Positions 1 to 11,919 of a stretch of 64,000 nucleotides of DNA are shown piece by piece. The notes under the pieces are model-generated. The model did no database searches. It worked only from the letters and a program-made list of their open reading frames with translations, and had not been told where the DNA came from. The stretch's first letter is position 1. Every line of letters starts with the position of its first letter. The stretch comes from Chionoecetes opilio. Taxonomy: Eukaryota > Arthropoda > Malacostraca > Decapoda > Majidae. The stretch is taken from NCBI GenBank assembly GCA_016584305.1, contig JACEEZ010020527.1, positions 160,001 to 224,000 of the forward strand, read 5' to 3'. A program made the translations under genes and the position numbers.

Positions 1-1660
<1,660 letters not shown>

Positions 1661-2686
1661 AGATAACTGTCGTTATACAAAGGGGAAATGACTTACTGCG
1701 GTTACTTTTGTGGCACGTGTCATCGTTTTGACCACCTGGTGACAAAACTCACTTTTATCTGTCACTTCTCTTTGCCCGTTCGGACCGCACGATACGGTCA
1801 CTTTCAACTGTTCACTTCCCCTTTGCCAGCACGGACCTGTACGGACTATGCTCATTTCAACTGTCACTTCACTTTCTTCACTTTCCACACTAGGGTCAGG
1901 ACGAGAGGACTCACTTTCAAAAAGTTATTACTGTTACTTCGCCCTTTGGTGCCTTCGACACATTTACGTTTTTATTCATGATCAACTGCGACTTTACCCC
2001 TATTGCTTTCAGTACACTTTCGCTTTTTAATGAGGTACTTACCCATTTTTTAAGCTTGGACCTCATTAACACCACAACAGCGATACTTACTGAGGCTCAC
2101 GGCTACACTGACCACGGGAGTTGCCTACCCAACGCTCTGCCTACGGGGGTTGCCAAATTATATATTTTTTTTATCGATCGGGGTTCACGTAAATCACGTC
2201 AAACAGTCAAAATTGCATAAAGCCTACTGATATACGTATGCATTTAGTTTCTATTCATCATCCTTTTTTCCCTTTAATTTCGCTAAAAACAATTCACATG
2301 AACGCGTGATAAAACTAGTAAGTTGGACTCAGTAACACCAGCAGGCTGCGGCTCAGACTGGTTTCAGTACGTGTACAGTACTCGTTCAACACGTATTGTG
2401 GTGGAAAACGGGAAGTTTTTTTTTTAAGCATGAATAACTTATTTATTTATTCTCTATTTTACTTTATCCACCTACCCAAAGTACTTATAATATTATTAAA
2501 AGGACCTTGGGATCTACCTGCCTAGTACATATTAACTCATCATTTACGATTTCCATCTTCAATATAAAAAACAAAAACTGCGACCTCAAAGCGCAAAATA
2601 CCCATATCTATGGAAAATTACGCGGCGCACCTAGGGGATTCCCACGGCGCACAAGTGCGCCGCGGCGCACAGTTTGAGAATCACTG
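1661..2686 (-). mobile_element. 5' flank and terminal inverted repeat of the hAT element
   Basis: On the minus strand the element would begin at 2686 with CAGTGATTCTCAAACTG (2670-2686), a classic hAT-type terminus, followed by a GC-rich self-complementary block of GGCGCAC/GTGCGCC repeats (about 2621-2669). The transposase remnant then lies 1 kb further in, in the correct orientation. Bases 1690-2220 hold a degenerate repeat of CACTTTCA(A)CTGTTCACTT-like units with no credible coding. The partner terminus was not found, so the other end is deleted or replaced by the foldback at 1-560. Confidence 0.6.
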
Positions 2687-2711
2687 CGCCTACCACTTGC
2701 TTACTTCTTAA

Positions 2712-2915
2712 CCCCTTCACACCCAGATCTTTCCTTTGCTGTATAAAATCGTCTGTTGTTAACCATGAAACTACAAAAACTAACTGAATTTATCAAGTTA
2801 GCTAGTGGACAAGGATACTAAACAGGTCATTATCTATTAAATATTGCTTATATTAATCAAAATCGTCTAATGGTACCCAAATTACAATGGAAATTACGTT
2901 CTGGGTCTCAAGGGG
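2712..2915. mobile_element. piggyBac-like MITE with TTAA target site
   Basis: A 204-bp insert is bounded by TTAA at 2708-2711 and TTAA at 2916-2919. Its ends are CCCCTTCACACCCAGATC on the left and, read inward from the right, CCCCTTGAGACCCAGAAC, agreeing at 14 of 18 positions. The inverted copy of the host sequence at 7150-7175 has a single TTAA (7162-7165) and no insert, so it serves as an empty site. TTAA duplication and CCC-starting ends are known features of piggyBac. No coding capacity. Confidence 0.8.
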
Positions 2916-3121
2916 TTAATGAGACTCTACTGTGACTGTTTTCCTGGTTTAGAATCCTCTGCACATCAACCATCACCTCAGGTCTTCTCTATGTTGTCAG
3001 CGAGAACAGATCACGGAAATATAGCACCTGGAATATCAATTTCGCCCAAAACCACTCGAAATTTTTTCATCGTCGTAGTCTTCTCTTTGTAGGTTGTACA
3101 TATTCATGGTTATGATCAGTG

Positions 3122-3312
3122 TTGTAGTCAAGACCAGACCCTCCGAGACCAAGACTTTGACCAAGACCAGGCCCTCCAAGACCAAGACCAGACCTTCCGA
3201 GACCAAGACCAGCTCTCCGAGACCAAGACCAAGACCAGGCCCTCCAAGACCAGCCTTCCGAGACCAAGACCCTCCGAGACCAAGACCAAGACCAGACCCT
3301 CCGAAACAGACC
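3122..3312. repeat. Subterminal minisatellite (AGACCAAGACC/CTCCGAGACC)
   Basis: Short irregular repeats of GACCAAGACCAG and CCTCCGAGACCAAG fill the left subterminal region of the hAT element. A related tract (5156-5292) with GGTCTCGAGACC palindromes fills the right one. Open frames across it (poly Gly-Leu or Thr-Lys) are repeat artefacts. Confidence 0.85.
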
Positions 3313-5155
3313 AAAACCAAGAACAGGCATATACATTTTTTTTTTTAAATATGACTTATCTGAATGTTTTTGGCCTGTACTGCGTAAATACTAAATTGTA
3401 TTGTCCTGTCCTTTTTGTAAGGAATGGGTTTTCATTTTTTTTCTCATACATGTACCTTTGAATATAACGGACCTAATGGGGAGTTTTCTTTTAAGCTCAC
3501 GCTTAAGCCTGTCTCTCGGGCTGTCACATCCTCTGCACTTTCATCCTGAATGATCTATCATTTACCGTAAATTCCCTGTGCTTTTTCAAAACATATCAGA
3601 ATTACTCTTCAATACAACAACTGAAACAGTTCTTAATAAAAAATGTAGTTTATCATTTTATTTTTCTGCACTTGATGAAAATATTGGCAAAACAATTGAA
3701 TATTTGAAAACTCGATCTTTAAAAATCGTCTTTTCATGAAAACACGCAAGTTCAAGCAGAATGAGGCTTCAGGAAATATCTACTTGTATGTAAGCATTCA
3801 CTGAGTACCTATTTTAGATGTGTCTGTCTGTCTTGCGACGAACATTTAACCAAGAAGTAATTTAAGTGCTTGGCACCTCAACAACAGTCCTGGATCCAAG
3901 ACGGTTGCAAGCGTTTGTTTACTATAAATACTCCGCCGCCGCGAATTCTACCACCTCCACCTCAATCTTTCCCTCTGAATCAATCAATCAACCCTTCCCT
4001 CTGAATACCCTATGTCCTCTGGTTTATCCTATGATAACAGGTTTATCTGTTAGAGGAAGAAGACTAAATCAGTAAGTGCGAAACAGGGAGTCTTAATTTA
4101 AAGACAAGGAGTTCGGTAGAGGGAGAATGGACGTTTTAGAGAAACATATGGGTTGGTTTCTGGAGGACAAACAAGGAAAGAAGAGGAAACAAAATCGTAA
4201 TTCGGAATCAGGATCTGAGGGTAAATAAGAAAGTGTTCTCGGAAGCAGCTAGATAACTTGAAGCTCGATCAGAACACGAAAGTCTCCTTTATGTGGGAAA
4301 CGGTATGTGGGAGCGGATGCCACGAATATTCCAGTAGAGGATAGAGAGTGTGATGAGATAAGCGGGTGATGATAGTTAGGATGACAGCCTCTGGTATTGA
4401 GAAGTTAGGAGTATCAGGGATATGAGCCTGAGCGGCGACGCTGAGCTGTGTCCCTCGCCTTGTGGTGTCAACAGGAAAGTGAGTGATAACAGATCCTGCC
4501 CGCGGGATGGTTTCTGTGGAGATGCTGAACGCCACACTCTGTTTTGATTATATTTTCGTCGTAAGAGAGACATATACACCCAAAACAGGTACTCATTGAA
4601 TGCTTATATACAAGTAGATATTTCCTGAAGCTTCATTCTGCTTGAACTTGCGTGTTTTCATGAAAAGACGATTTTTAAAGATTGAGTTTTCAAGTATTCA
4701 ATTGTTTTGCCCATATTTTCATCAAGTGCAGAAAAATAAAATGATAAACTACATTTTTTATTAAGAACTGTTTCAGTTGTTGTATTGAAGGGTAATTCTG
4801 ATATGTCCCGAAGAAGTACAGTGAATTTACGGTAAATGATAGATCATTCAGGATGAAAGAGCAGCGGATGTGAGATGCGCGAGAGACATCTGGCGGCTTA
4901 GCTTTGAAAACTCCTCATTAAATTATACATATAGTCTTAGGGATCAAATGCAAAAATAATTAAAATTGCGAACCCAACTGTTATATGCTCAACCTTTGTC
5001 CATGCAGTTAATACACCGTAGAGCTAGTCAGGCAGTATCTATAGACAGTACAACGCTGTATGGCGCGCCGTGAATCAACATCCATGATTTTTCTCCGTGT
5101 ATGATAATAAATTCCGACCTTCCCACGCCGCGATGCACTTTTTAATCCTGGTCTC

Positions 5156-5292
5156 GATCTGGTCTCGAGCCAAACTCCGAGACCAGAAGCTTTGAGAACA
5201 AGATCAAGACCAAGACCACATCAATCGAGACCAAGACCACATCAACTGGTCTTGAGACCGGTCTCGAGACCAAGACCAATCTCGAGACCTCC
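5156..5292. repeat. Right subterminal minisatellite with GGTCTCGAGACC palindromes
   Basis: Repeats of GAGACCAAGACCACATC and CTTGAGACCGGTCTCGAGAC are arranged so that the tract can itself fold. It is the counterpart of the left subterminal repeat of the 3117-5299 element. Confidence 0.8.
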
Positions 5293-5426
5293 AACACTGG
5301 TTATGATAGTATTAAAATGCCTTAGTATTGAGTTTCTTTTGTTGTCTTTCCTCATAATAAGTAGCGGTACATCATGGTTTAAGTGTTACTTGACGAGCCA
5401 ATGCCCTATACCAACATAAACCAACC

Positions 5427-5758
5427 TTTTGCTTTGATTATCTTATTACTCCATCCATAAACAAGTTGCATAACCACGGTGACATTACCCATCCTTGCCT
5501 CATGGTACCTGGGTAGTCGTCTACCGAAATTTTCGTCCCTACACAATCGGGAAAAACTCGACGACGGTAATGGTTAGGTTAGATTTTGCTTTGATTTATC
5601 TTATTACTCTATCCATAAACAAGTGCATAACCACGGTGACATTCCCCATCCTTGCCTTGGGTACCTGTACTCTCGTTTACCGAAATTCTCGCCCCAAACA
5701 AATCGGGAAAGCTCGCCGCGGTAAGGGTTTTAGGTTAGGTTACCTTTAGGTTAGGTAT
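5427..5758. repeat. Tandem duplication, period about 157 bp (left palindrome arm)
   Basis: Two units each run from TTTTGCTTTGATT through a CCATAAACAAGT-GCATAACCACGGTGACATT block to a CGGGAAAA-CTCG segment, starting near 5427 and 5584. The inverted arm holds the same two units at about 6500-6835, so the duplication predates the palindrome or was copied with it. The inner edge carries TTAGGTTAGG-type repeats. Confidence 0.8.
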
Positions 5759-5779
5759 TCATAATCACAGGTAAAATCG

Positions 5780-6335
5780 TATTAGTTATACATACATACT
5801 CTACTCCATACACACTTTTTAATCCTTCAATACATCCCACATTCCCTCCCAGTCTACTCTAGCTGTCATATGCTTTGGTATTAGTCCAGATGAACACCGA
5901 ACTCACTTTGGTGGATGAAATTATTTTTTTCTGGTGTGTTTTTATGAGTTTTGAATGAATCTGCTAACCGTTTCTGTCGCTTTCTTTGTTTTTTTGTTTT
6001 TTTAGTTAGGTATAGGTTTGGTTAGACAAAGGTTAGGTTAGGTAAAGGTTAGGTTAGGTATAGGTACTTTTTTTTCTATCATCTTTAAAGAAAACAAAAA
6101 AAACAAAAAAACAAATTGCGACAAATGGTTAGTAGATTCATTCAAAACACATAAAAACACACCAGAAAAAAAATGTTTCGTCCACCAAAGTGAGTTCGGT
6201 GTTCATCTGGATATTTACCTCTGCTTTCTCTAAATCCATCTTCTTGTCTTTTGCAAAAATTGTTTTAATTATCATTCGCATATCTAAGATCTGATCTACA
6301 CAACCTTTGTGTAGTTGTGATCTACACAACCCTAC
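5780..6335 (-). pseudogene. LINE reverse transcriptase fragment, split by a foldback
   Basis: On the minus strand, 6211-6310 gives GCVDQILDMRMIIKTIF followed by KDKKMDLEKA, matching the finger/palm part of LINE reverse transcriptases (GCVDQIF-MR then DLEKAYDRV). The sequel KAYDS and YGVEY continues at about 5785-5884, on the far side of a foldback insert (5885-6211). Only this RT part survives, and it has stops. A degenerate relative of the same kind of LINE is at 60730-61480. Confidence 0.7.
5885..6211. repeat. Small foldback MITE with TTAGG-like loop
   Basis: The insert begins TCCAGATGAACACCGAAC and ends with its complement GTTCGGTGTTCATCTGGA. The arms (about 120 bp) enclose a loop at 6004-6088 made of TTAGGTTAGGTATAGG-like repeats. 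It interrupts the LINE reverse transcriptase fragment, so it is the younger of the two. No coding capacity. Confidence 0.75.
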
Positions 6336-7280
6336 ACTCTTCCAATGATGATTTTACCATACAGTTTGCCTCATCACTGAGGAGTACATGATGACTCAAT
6401 GAAGCTAAATATAAACCAACCTGGTAACAACATTGCCAATTTTACCTAATTACAGCCCTGGAATTATACCACATTTACCACAGCTTAGGTAACCTTAGGT
6501 TACCTAACGGTAACCTAACCTAACTATTACCGTCGGCGAGTTTTCCCGATTTGTGTAGGGACGATAATTTCGGTAGACGAGAGTACCAGGTACCATGAGG
6601 CAAGGATGGGTAATGTCACCGTGGTTATGCAACCTGTTTATGGATGGAGTAATAAGATAAATCAAAGCAAAATCTAACTTAACCATTACCGTCGTCGAGT
6701 TTTCCCGATTTGTGTGGGGATGAAAATTTCGGTAGACGACAGTACCAGTTACCATGAGGTAGGGATGGGTAATGTCACCGTGGTTATGCAACTTGTTTAT
6801 GGATGGAGTAATAAGATAAATCAAAGTAAAGGTTGGTGATGTTGGGGATAGACTCAGAGTATGCATTGGCTCGTCAAGTAAAAACTTAAACCATGATGTA
6901 CCACTACTTATATGAGGAAAGACAACAAAAAACTCAAAATTAATAAAGGAATTTTAATACTATCATAACCGTGAATATGTACAACCTACAAAAGAGAAGA
7001 CTACAGACGAAAAGGAAAAATTTCGAATGTTTTGGGCGAAATTGATATTTCCCGGTGCATATTCCGTGATTGTTCCGCTGACAACATAGAGAAGACCTGA
7101 GGTGATGGTTTATGTTTAGAGGCTTCTAAAACCCGGAAAAAACAGTCACAGCAGAGTCTCATTAAGAAGTAAGCAAGTGGTAGGGACACGATACGTACTA
7201 CCTACCACTGCTTTTCCTCTTGACGAGGCTCTGGGGTTTTGGGCTCTGTTTCTTGTTTTAAAGCCGCTGCACATCAGCTA

Positions 7281-7571
7281 TTACCTCCAGGTCTTCTCTA
7301 TAGTGTTGTCAGCGAGAACAGAGCACAGTAATATAGCACCTGGAATATCAATTTCACGCAAAATAACTCGAAATTCTTCCATCGCCGTAGTTTTCCCTTC
7401 GTAGGTCCACCCGCGGCGACCCCGACTTGTCTCCGCAATGCACCGATGTAAACAAACCGTGACGTAGTTATGGGTAGGGCCCATTCGAGCCATACATTCA
7501 CACTTAGCGTTCATTGCTACTATCACTAGATTCACAAGAGTCAGCCATGACGCAAATAGTAGATAATTCAT
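7281..7571 (-). CDS. Unidentified 96-residue ORF, possible start of a repeat-borne gene
   Basis: I do not recognise this protein. It begins with a hydrophobic stretch MNYLLFASWLTLVNLVIVAM (possible signal or membrane segment), then a Cys/His-containing middle and a C-terminus with EEFRVILREIDIPGAI and SVLADNTIEKT. Copies of the C-terminal part lie at 2983-3095 (minus) and 6995-7110 (plus); they keep KFRVVLGEIDIPGAI- and ADNIEKT-like readings but carry frameshifts. The copies part company near the TACGAAG/GTAG boundary, which could be a splice border. Two CCAAT boxes in the same orientation lie 110-165 bp upstream. It may be an exon of an unknown transposon; coding status is uncertain. Confidence 0.3.
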   Translation of the reverse strand: MNYLLFASWLTLVNLVIVAMNAKCECMARMGPTHNYVTVCLHRCIAETSRGRRGWTYEGKTTAMEEFRVILREIDIPGAILLCSVLADNTIEKTWR

Positions 7572-7679
7572 TATGATAATGAGTTACGCGATGCGAGCCA
7601 CAAGTGAGCTGGGGAAGGTTGGCAGTGCGTGGTGGAAGGTGGGGAAGAAAGGAAGATGTGTGTGCAGCAGCCGGTGCCG

Positions 7680-7735
7680 CGCGCTGATTGGTTGAGTCCG
7701 AGGGCTCAGCTCAGCGCGGTGCTGTGATTGGCAGA
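7680..7735 (-). promoter_or_regulatory. Possible promoter with two CCAAT boxes
   Basis: In a locally GC-rich stretch (7620-7800) the plus strand shows GATTGG at about 7687 and 7726, which reads CCAATC on the minus strand, toward the ORF starting at 7571. No TATA box is obvious. CCAAT pairs are common in animal promoters, but this is only a suggestion. Confidence 0.25.
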
Positions 7736-8008
7736 CTGGAGGCCCTTGTCACTGGCTGCAAAGAGCCCAGGGAGGTGCAGTGCGATGGCCAACTAACGTC
7801 GGGAATACCAGGTTTAAAGATAGGACTCTCACCTTTATGGTTTGGGCCAACATCATACAATTTATAGTAAACAATAATTATATAAACAATATAACAATAA
7901 ATACGTATTGTTGAGTTTTTTCTGCAAGCTGGTGCATGTCACTCAGATCCGACATTTTGGTTGATTTTGGCCCTTGTCATTCTTAAGGCATAACTAAATA
8001 AAAATTTA

Positions 8009-8497
8009 GTGTTCGTAGTATATATGACGTGTGGGGGAGGTAAATACAGCTTCTTTCCTGTTAATACAGGAGTGAGGCAAGGGTGCGTCCTTGCCCCATC
8101 ACTTTTCAACACTTGTATGGACTGGGTATTGGACAAAGTTGTAGATCAAAGTGAGTATGGAGCATCCGTCGGCAACACCAAGATCACTGATCTTGTTTTT
8201 GTCGATGATGCAGTAATCTTTGCTGAATTGCTGGTGATGGCTCTCGAGGCGCTGCACGAGGAGGCAAAGTCTTTGGGACTTGAGGTCTCCTGGCTCAAGA
8301 CCAAGGTCCATATGCTTGGAGGCTTACTAGATGAAACTGTAGTCTATTCATGCGTGCGGCGAGAACATTGAAATCTTGGAACGTTGTACATACCATGGTA
8401 GCCCAGCCCAGTCCATAATGATGGCGGGTCACGTCAAGAAGTCTTGCGCTATCGCTGGGATGATTACGAGTCAAATCTGCGTGAGACTGAATAGAGG
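8009..8497 (+). pseudogene. LINE reverse transcriptase fragment (same family as 61915-62800)
   Basis: The translated stretch has FPVNTGVRQGCVLAPSLFN (RT block before the active site), then ITDLVFVDDAVIFAE, where the usual F-A-D-D box reads F-V-D-D, then MALEALHEEAKSLGLEVSW. After about 8370 the frame breaks. A deletion joins it to YRW-like and RETESR-like pieces near 8455-8495. The better copy on the other strand at 62097-62798 shows the order expected of the 3' half of the ORF. From memory this family is common in decapods; it is RTE-like in its C-terminal YGCETWTL type region. Confidence 0.85.
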
Positions 8498-8499
8498 CC

Positions 8500-8656
8500 T
8501 TTTTGTTGTTGTTGTTGCCTATAGTGCCTGTAGGCAGTGACCTCCAGGGCTGGGATGGTAAGCCCTGGAGGTTCACTTGAGGGATGTGATGGTTGGCCCT
8601 CGCCCGTGGTGGCGTAGGCAGGATTTTTATAGTGACGCCTGTGATTAGATGTTCAT
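8500..8656 (-). mobile_element. SINE body fragment
   Basis: Bases 8516-8650 match 20164-20304 and, in inverted orientation, the end of the tRNA-headed SINE at 13118-13722 (shared GGCGTCAC, CCTGCC-GCGCCACCAC and GGCGAGG blocks). In the minus-strand sense the body ends in a CAACAACAACAA tail at 8502-8516. The tRNA-like head is absent, so it is 5'-truncated. Confidence 0.7.
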
Positions 8657-8659
8657 TTT

Positions 8660-8779
<120 letters not shown>

Positions 8780-9050
8780 TGAACACTCATTCACCACAAC
8801 CCCTTCCTCCCTACAGTCCATTTAACTTATATTAAATCCCTAATTTCAGACATTCAACTCTCTCTGGATTCGCATTTTGCCTTTGTGTCTCATGCCATTT
8901 ATCAACGGCTCGTTACACACGCTGATAAAAACAAACTCCTTCCTCCTCCTGTTTCTGCTCGTCTTCCTCGTTTTTTCTTCTTCTCTTCCGGTTATTTTTC
9001 ACTCGGAATAACAATGGGAAACTCTGAAACAAAGCTAAAGCAGGAGGAAA

Positions 9051-9120
9051 CTAGGGGGGGGCACTCAGTAGAGCGCATACCTCCCGCCCGAATATTTATC
9101 AAATATAAGGGTATACTCTG
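9051..9120 (+). repeat. Head of a dispersed repeat (GCACTCAGTAGAGCGCAT)
   Basis: The sequence GCACTCAGTAGAGCGCATACC-TCCCGCC-CGAATATTT recurs almost unchanged at 10258-10295 as the start of the longer repeat there. This copy stops where the AT tract begins. Confidence 0.75.
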
Positions 9121-9179
9121 ATAATATATATAATGCAGTATATAAGATATTATCACTGTATGACGATACTCCCAGATAT

Positions 9180-9218
<39 letters not shown>

Positions 9219-9257
9219 GTATATATATATTATATATAGATTATTTATATTTATATT

Positions 9258-9297
<40 letters not shown>

Positions 9298-9382
9298 ATT
9301 ATATATTATATATATATATATTTATATATATTATTATATATTATATAATATATATATATATTATATATATATATATATATAG

Positions 9383-9431
<49 letters not shown>

Positions 9432-9605
9432 ATTATATATATATATTTATATATATATATATTATATATATATATATTATATATATAATTATATATATAT
9501 TTATATATATATATTTATAAAAATATATATATTTATATTAATATTTATATATATATATTTATATATATATATTTATATATATTTTTATATATATATATTT
9601 AATAT

Positions 9606-9639
<34 letters not shown>

Positions 9640-10210
9640 ATTATATATATATACTATATAAATATTATATATATATATATATATTATATATATATATTTA
9701 TATAATATATTATTTATATATATATTTATTTATATATATATTTATTTATATATATATTTATTTATATATATATTATTTATATAATATATATTTATAATAT
9801 ATAATATATATATTATATATTATATATATTTATATATAATATATATATTTATATATATAATATATATTTATTTATATATATATTTATTTATATATATTTA
9901 TTTATATATATTTATTATATATATTTATTTATATATATATTTATTTATTATTATTTATTATATTTATTTATTTACATTTATTTATTTACATTTATTTATT
10001 TATATTTATTTATTTATATTATTATTTATATTATTTATTATTTATATTATTTATTTTTATTTATTTATTTTTATTATTTATTTATATTATTTATTTATAT
10101 TTATTTATTTATTTATATATATATATATTTATTTATATATATTTATTGTATAATATATATATATAATTATATATATAATATATATATCATTTTATATATA
10201 TATATATATA

Positions 10211-10257
<47 letters not shown>
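9121..10257. repeat. 1.1-kb AT-only cryptic microsatellite
   Basis: Almost pure A and T: runs of (TA)n grading into TATTTA, TTTATTTA and back to (TA)n. It lies exactly between two copies of the same repeat head and has no coding or RNA gene. Length is likely unreliable in the assembly. Confidence 0.95.
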
Positions 10258-10261
<4 letters not shown>

Positions 10262-10505
10262 TCAGTATGAGCGCATACCTCCAACCGAATATTTCAGCAA
10301 TTGGTTGCCATGGCAACAGTTGTCAATAGATTTCATCCAAAATTAATCAGTTCTTCCTTATACCAAACAGACTTGGTATACCGAGTTTGGTCCAAATCTA
10401 TGTGTAACTTTCGAGAAATCCTGTACACTAACAAACAGACAGACAGACAGACAGACAGATCGGGCGTGAAAAATAACCCCTCCAACTCGTTGGCGGAGGT
10501 AAAAA
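10258..10505 (+). mobile_element. Dispersed element with (CAGA)n and complementary ends
   Basis: It starts with GCACTCAGTATGAGCGCAT-ACCTCC, contains TTGCCATGGCAAC, a (CAGA)n run at 10436-10459, and ends CTCGTTGGCGGAGGTAA. The CCTCC near the start can pair with GGAGG at the end. I recall very similar sequences as short interspersed or LINE 3'-end repeats in crustaceans and fish, but cannot name the family. No coding. Confidence 0.6.
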
Positions 10506-10575
10506 TGGGTTACGGTCTCTCATTCAGAGTTCTCTAAATACTACTGAAGATTTTTCTCTGGACAAAGTTCTTTTA

Positions 10576-10735
<160 letters not shown>

Positions 10736-11919
10736 AATTAAGTCAATTAAAAATCCAGAAACTCCACCACTTGAATCGGAGTATGGTAGCGGTGTTCAGT
10801 TGGTTAATGGGAAAACTCCTGTGGGAGGAGGGGAGGTCAAACAATGAAAATACTGAAAATGCGCCATAGCAAAGATAAGGATGTCCTTTGTGGCGTCACG
10901 CAAGCTTGCGCCGCTGTCAGACGCATGGCGCTTTAAATGACCTGTCGCAGTCAAATGTCCGACCGTCGCAGTCAGCTGACATTCTGATACTGTTTTTTAC
11001 CTTCATATCTCTGTCAAGTATGGCTTGTTTTTAATACGTTTGCTTTGCATTTTGCTTTACGACACCTGCTCTACGCTCTCCTAGCAAGCAGACAGGAGTA
11101 GCCGCTGAGACCGTGGTCCGTGAGCGGTAGTGTACGGCAGATAGTCAAAGGTAGAGGTACGCAGTCACCCTCTGACTTCTTCCTAGCTTCTGCCGTGTTT
11201 TCTAGCTCTTTATTTTACTTTTCATGCCTCGCATTAAGCGTTAAAGACGCCTTTGATGGGTCGAAAAAGAGCTCTATACAGGGCAAAACTTGAGATATGA
11301 AGGACAGTGGTGGTGGTGGTGGTGGTGGAGAAGGTTCATCAACCACCACACCTGTTGATACAACCCCAACGCGGACCAAGTCATCAGACAGGCTGTGAAA
11401 AGGCCATTAGAAATAAGAAAAGAACTATTTCATCATGATAGAACCACAGAGGATGAGGGTGAGGGGCTATAGTCTATTCACTTAAGCTGAATTCCTGGGC
11501 TGGGAGCTGCTCGATGCCTAGCCGAGTTTGTAAGGACGTCGCTGATTGGCTGATAGACTCGGGCTGGGTGGCGATGGTGGTGGTACTTTCCTCGCCGCAA
11601 CCCAAAACCTTGCGTTGCCTCAGAAAAAATATTCATATTTCTTGGCTTTACTCATCTCTTACACAAGATAGGCCTATTTTGTTTGCATCAGTAAATTAGG
11701 CAGTGATTGTTCAACAACAACACGCCATTCATAACTCAATAGGGTAAAAAAATAAAGTCATGACTGACTATCACAAGAGTAGGCGGACTTTAGGTTTTCA
11801 GTGCATTGAAATGTTGTACTCCTACCCGATATAACCAAGCTACCAGATAATAGTTATGAAAGCTGATCCTACCATCGTGTTCATAGTGCATTGCTGCATA
11901 TCATGAGCATAATAAAAAA
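10736..11919. other. Interval without a supported gene
   Basis: Unique-looking sequence. It holds a (GGT)6 run at 11308-11328 within a short open frame (11297-11398: MKDSGGGGGGGEGSS-like, 34 codons) that I cannot assign. No splice-supported exon, RNA gene or terminal repeats were seen. Confidence 0.5.

Larger units (their letters stand above)
3117..5299. mobile_element. Non-autonomous foldback hAT element
   Basis: The element starts CAGTGTTG (3117-3124) and ends CAACACTG (5292-5299), and is flanked by a perfect 8-bp duplication GTTATGAT (3109-3116 and 5300-5307). A single GTTATGAT remains at the matching place in the right palindrome arm (complement at 6962-6969). Inside each end lies an AGACCAAGACC-type minisatellite, and further in a pair of about 345-bp inverted arms (3465-3815 and 4585-4925). 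The central 3816-4584 is unique and has no supported gene. The 8-bp duplication and CAGTG start are the hAT signature. Confidence 0.85.
2690..7185. repeat. Large imperfect palindrome, arms about 0.7 kb after removing insertions
   Basis: The right arm (about 6484-7185) is the inverted complement of three left-arm pieces: 2690-2711, 2916-3116 and 5300-5758. The left arm is broken by a piggyBac-like MITE and by a foldback hAT element, both lacking from the right arm. The centre (5780-6480) holds a dead LINE and a small foldback. The arms differ by scattered substitutions and small indels, which argues against a simple assembly artefact. A further copy of the outer segment follows in inverted orientation at about 7190-7420. 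No host gene is evident. Confidence 0.75.

Noticed and set aside
3036..3348. Gly-Leu-rich or Thr-Lys-rich proteins on both strands
   Set aside because: Frames kept open by the subterminal minisatellite of a hAT element; both strands are open for the same reason.
6000..6070. A telomere
   Set aside because: The TTAGG words are few, degenerate and enclosed in a foldback loop; unique sequence lies on both sides.
5427..6835. A CRISPR-like array
   Set aside because: The repeats are two 157-bp tandem units on each palindrome arm, without short regular repeats and spacers.
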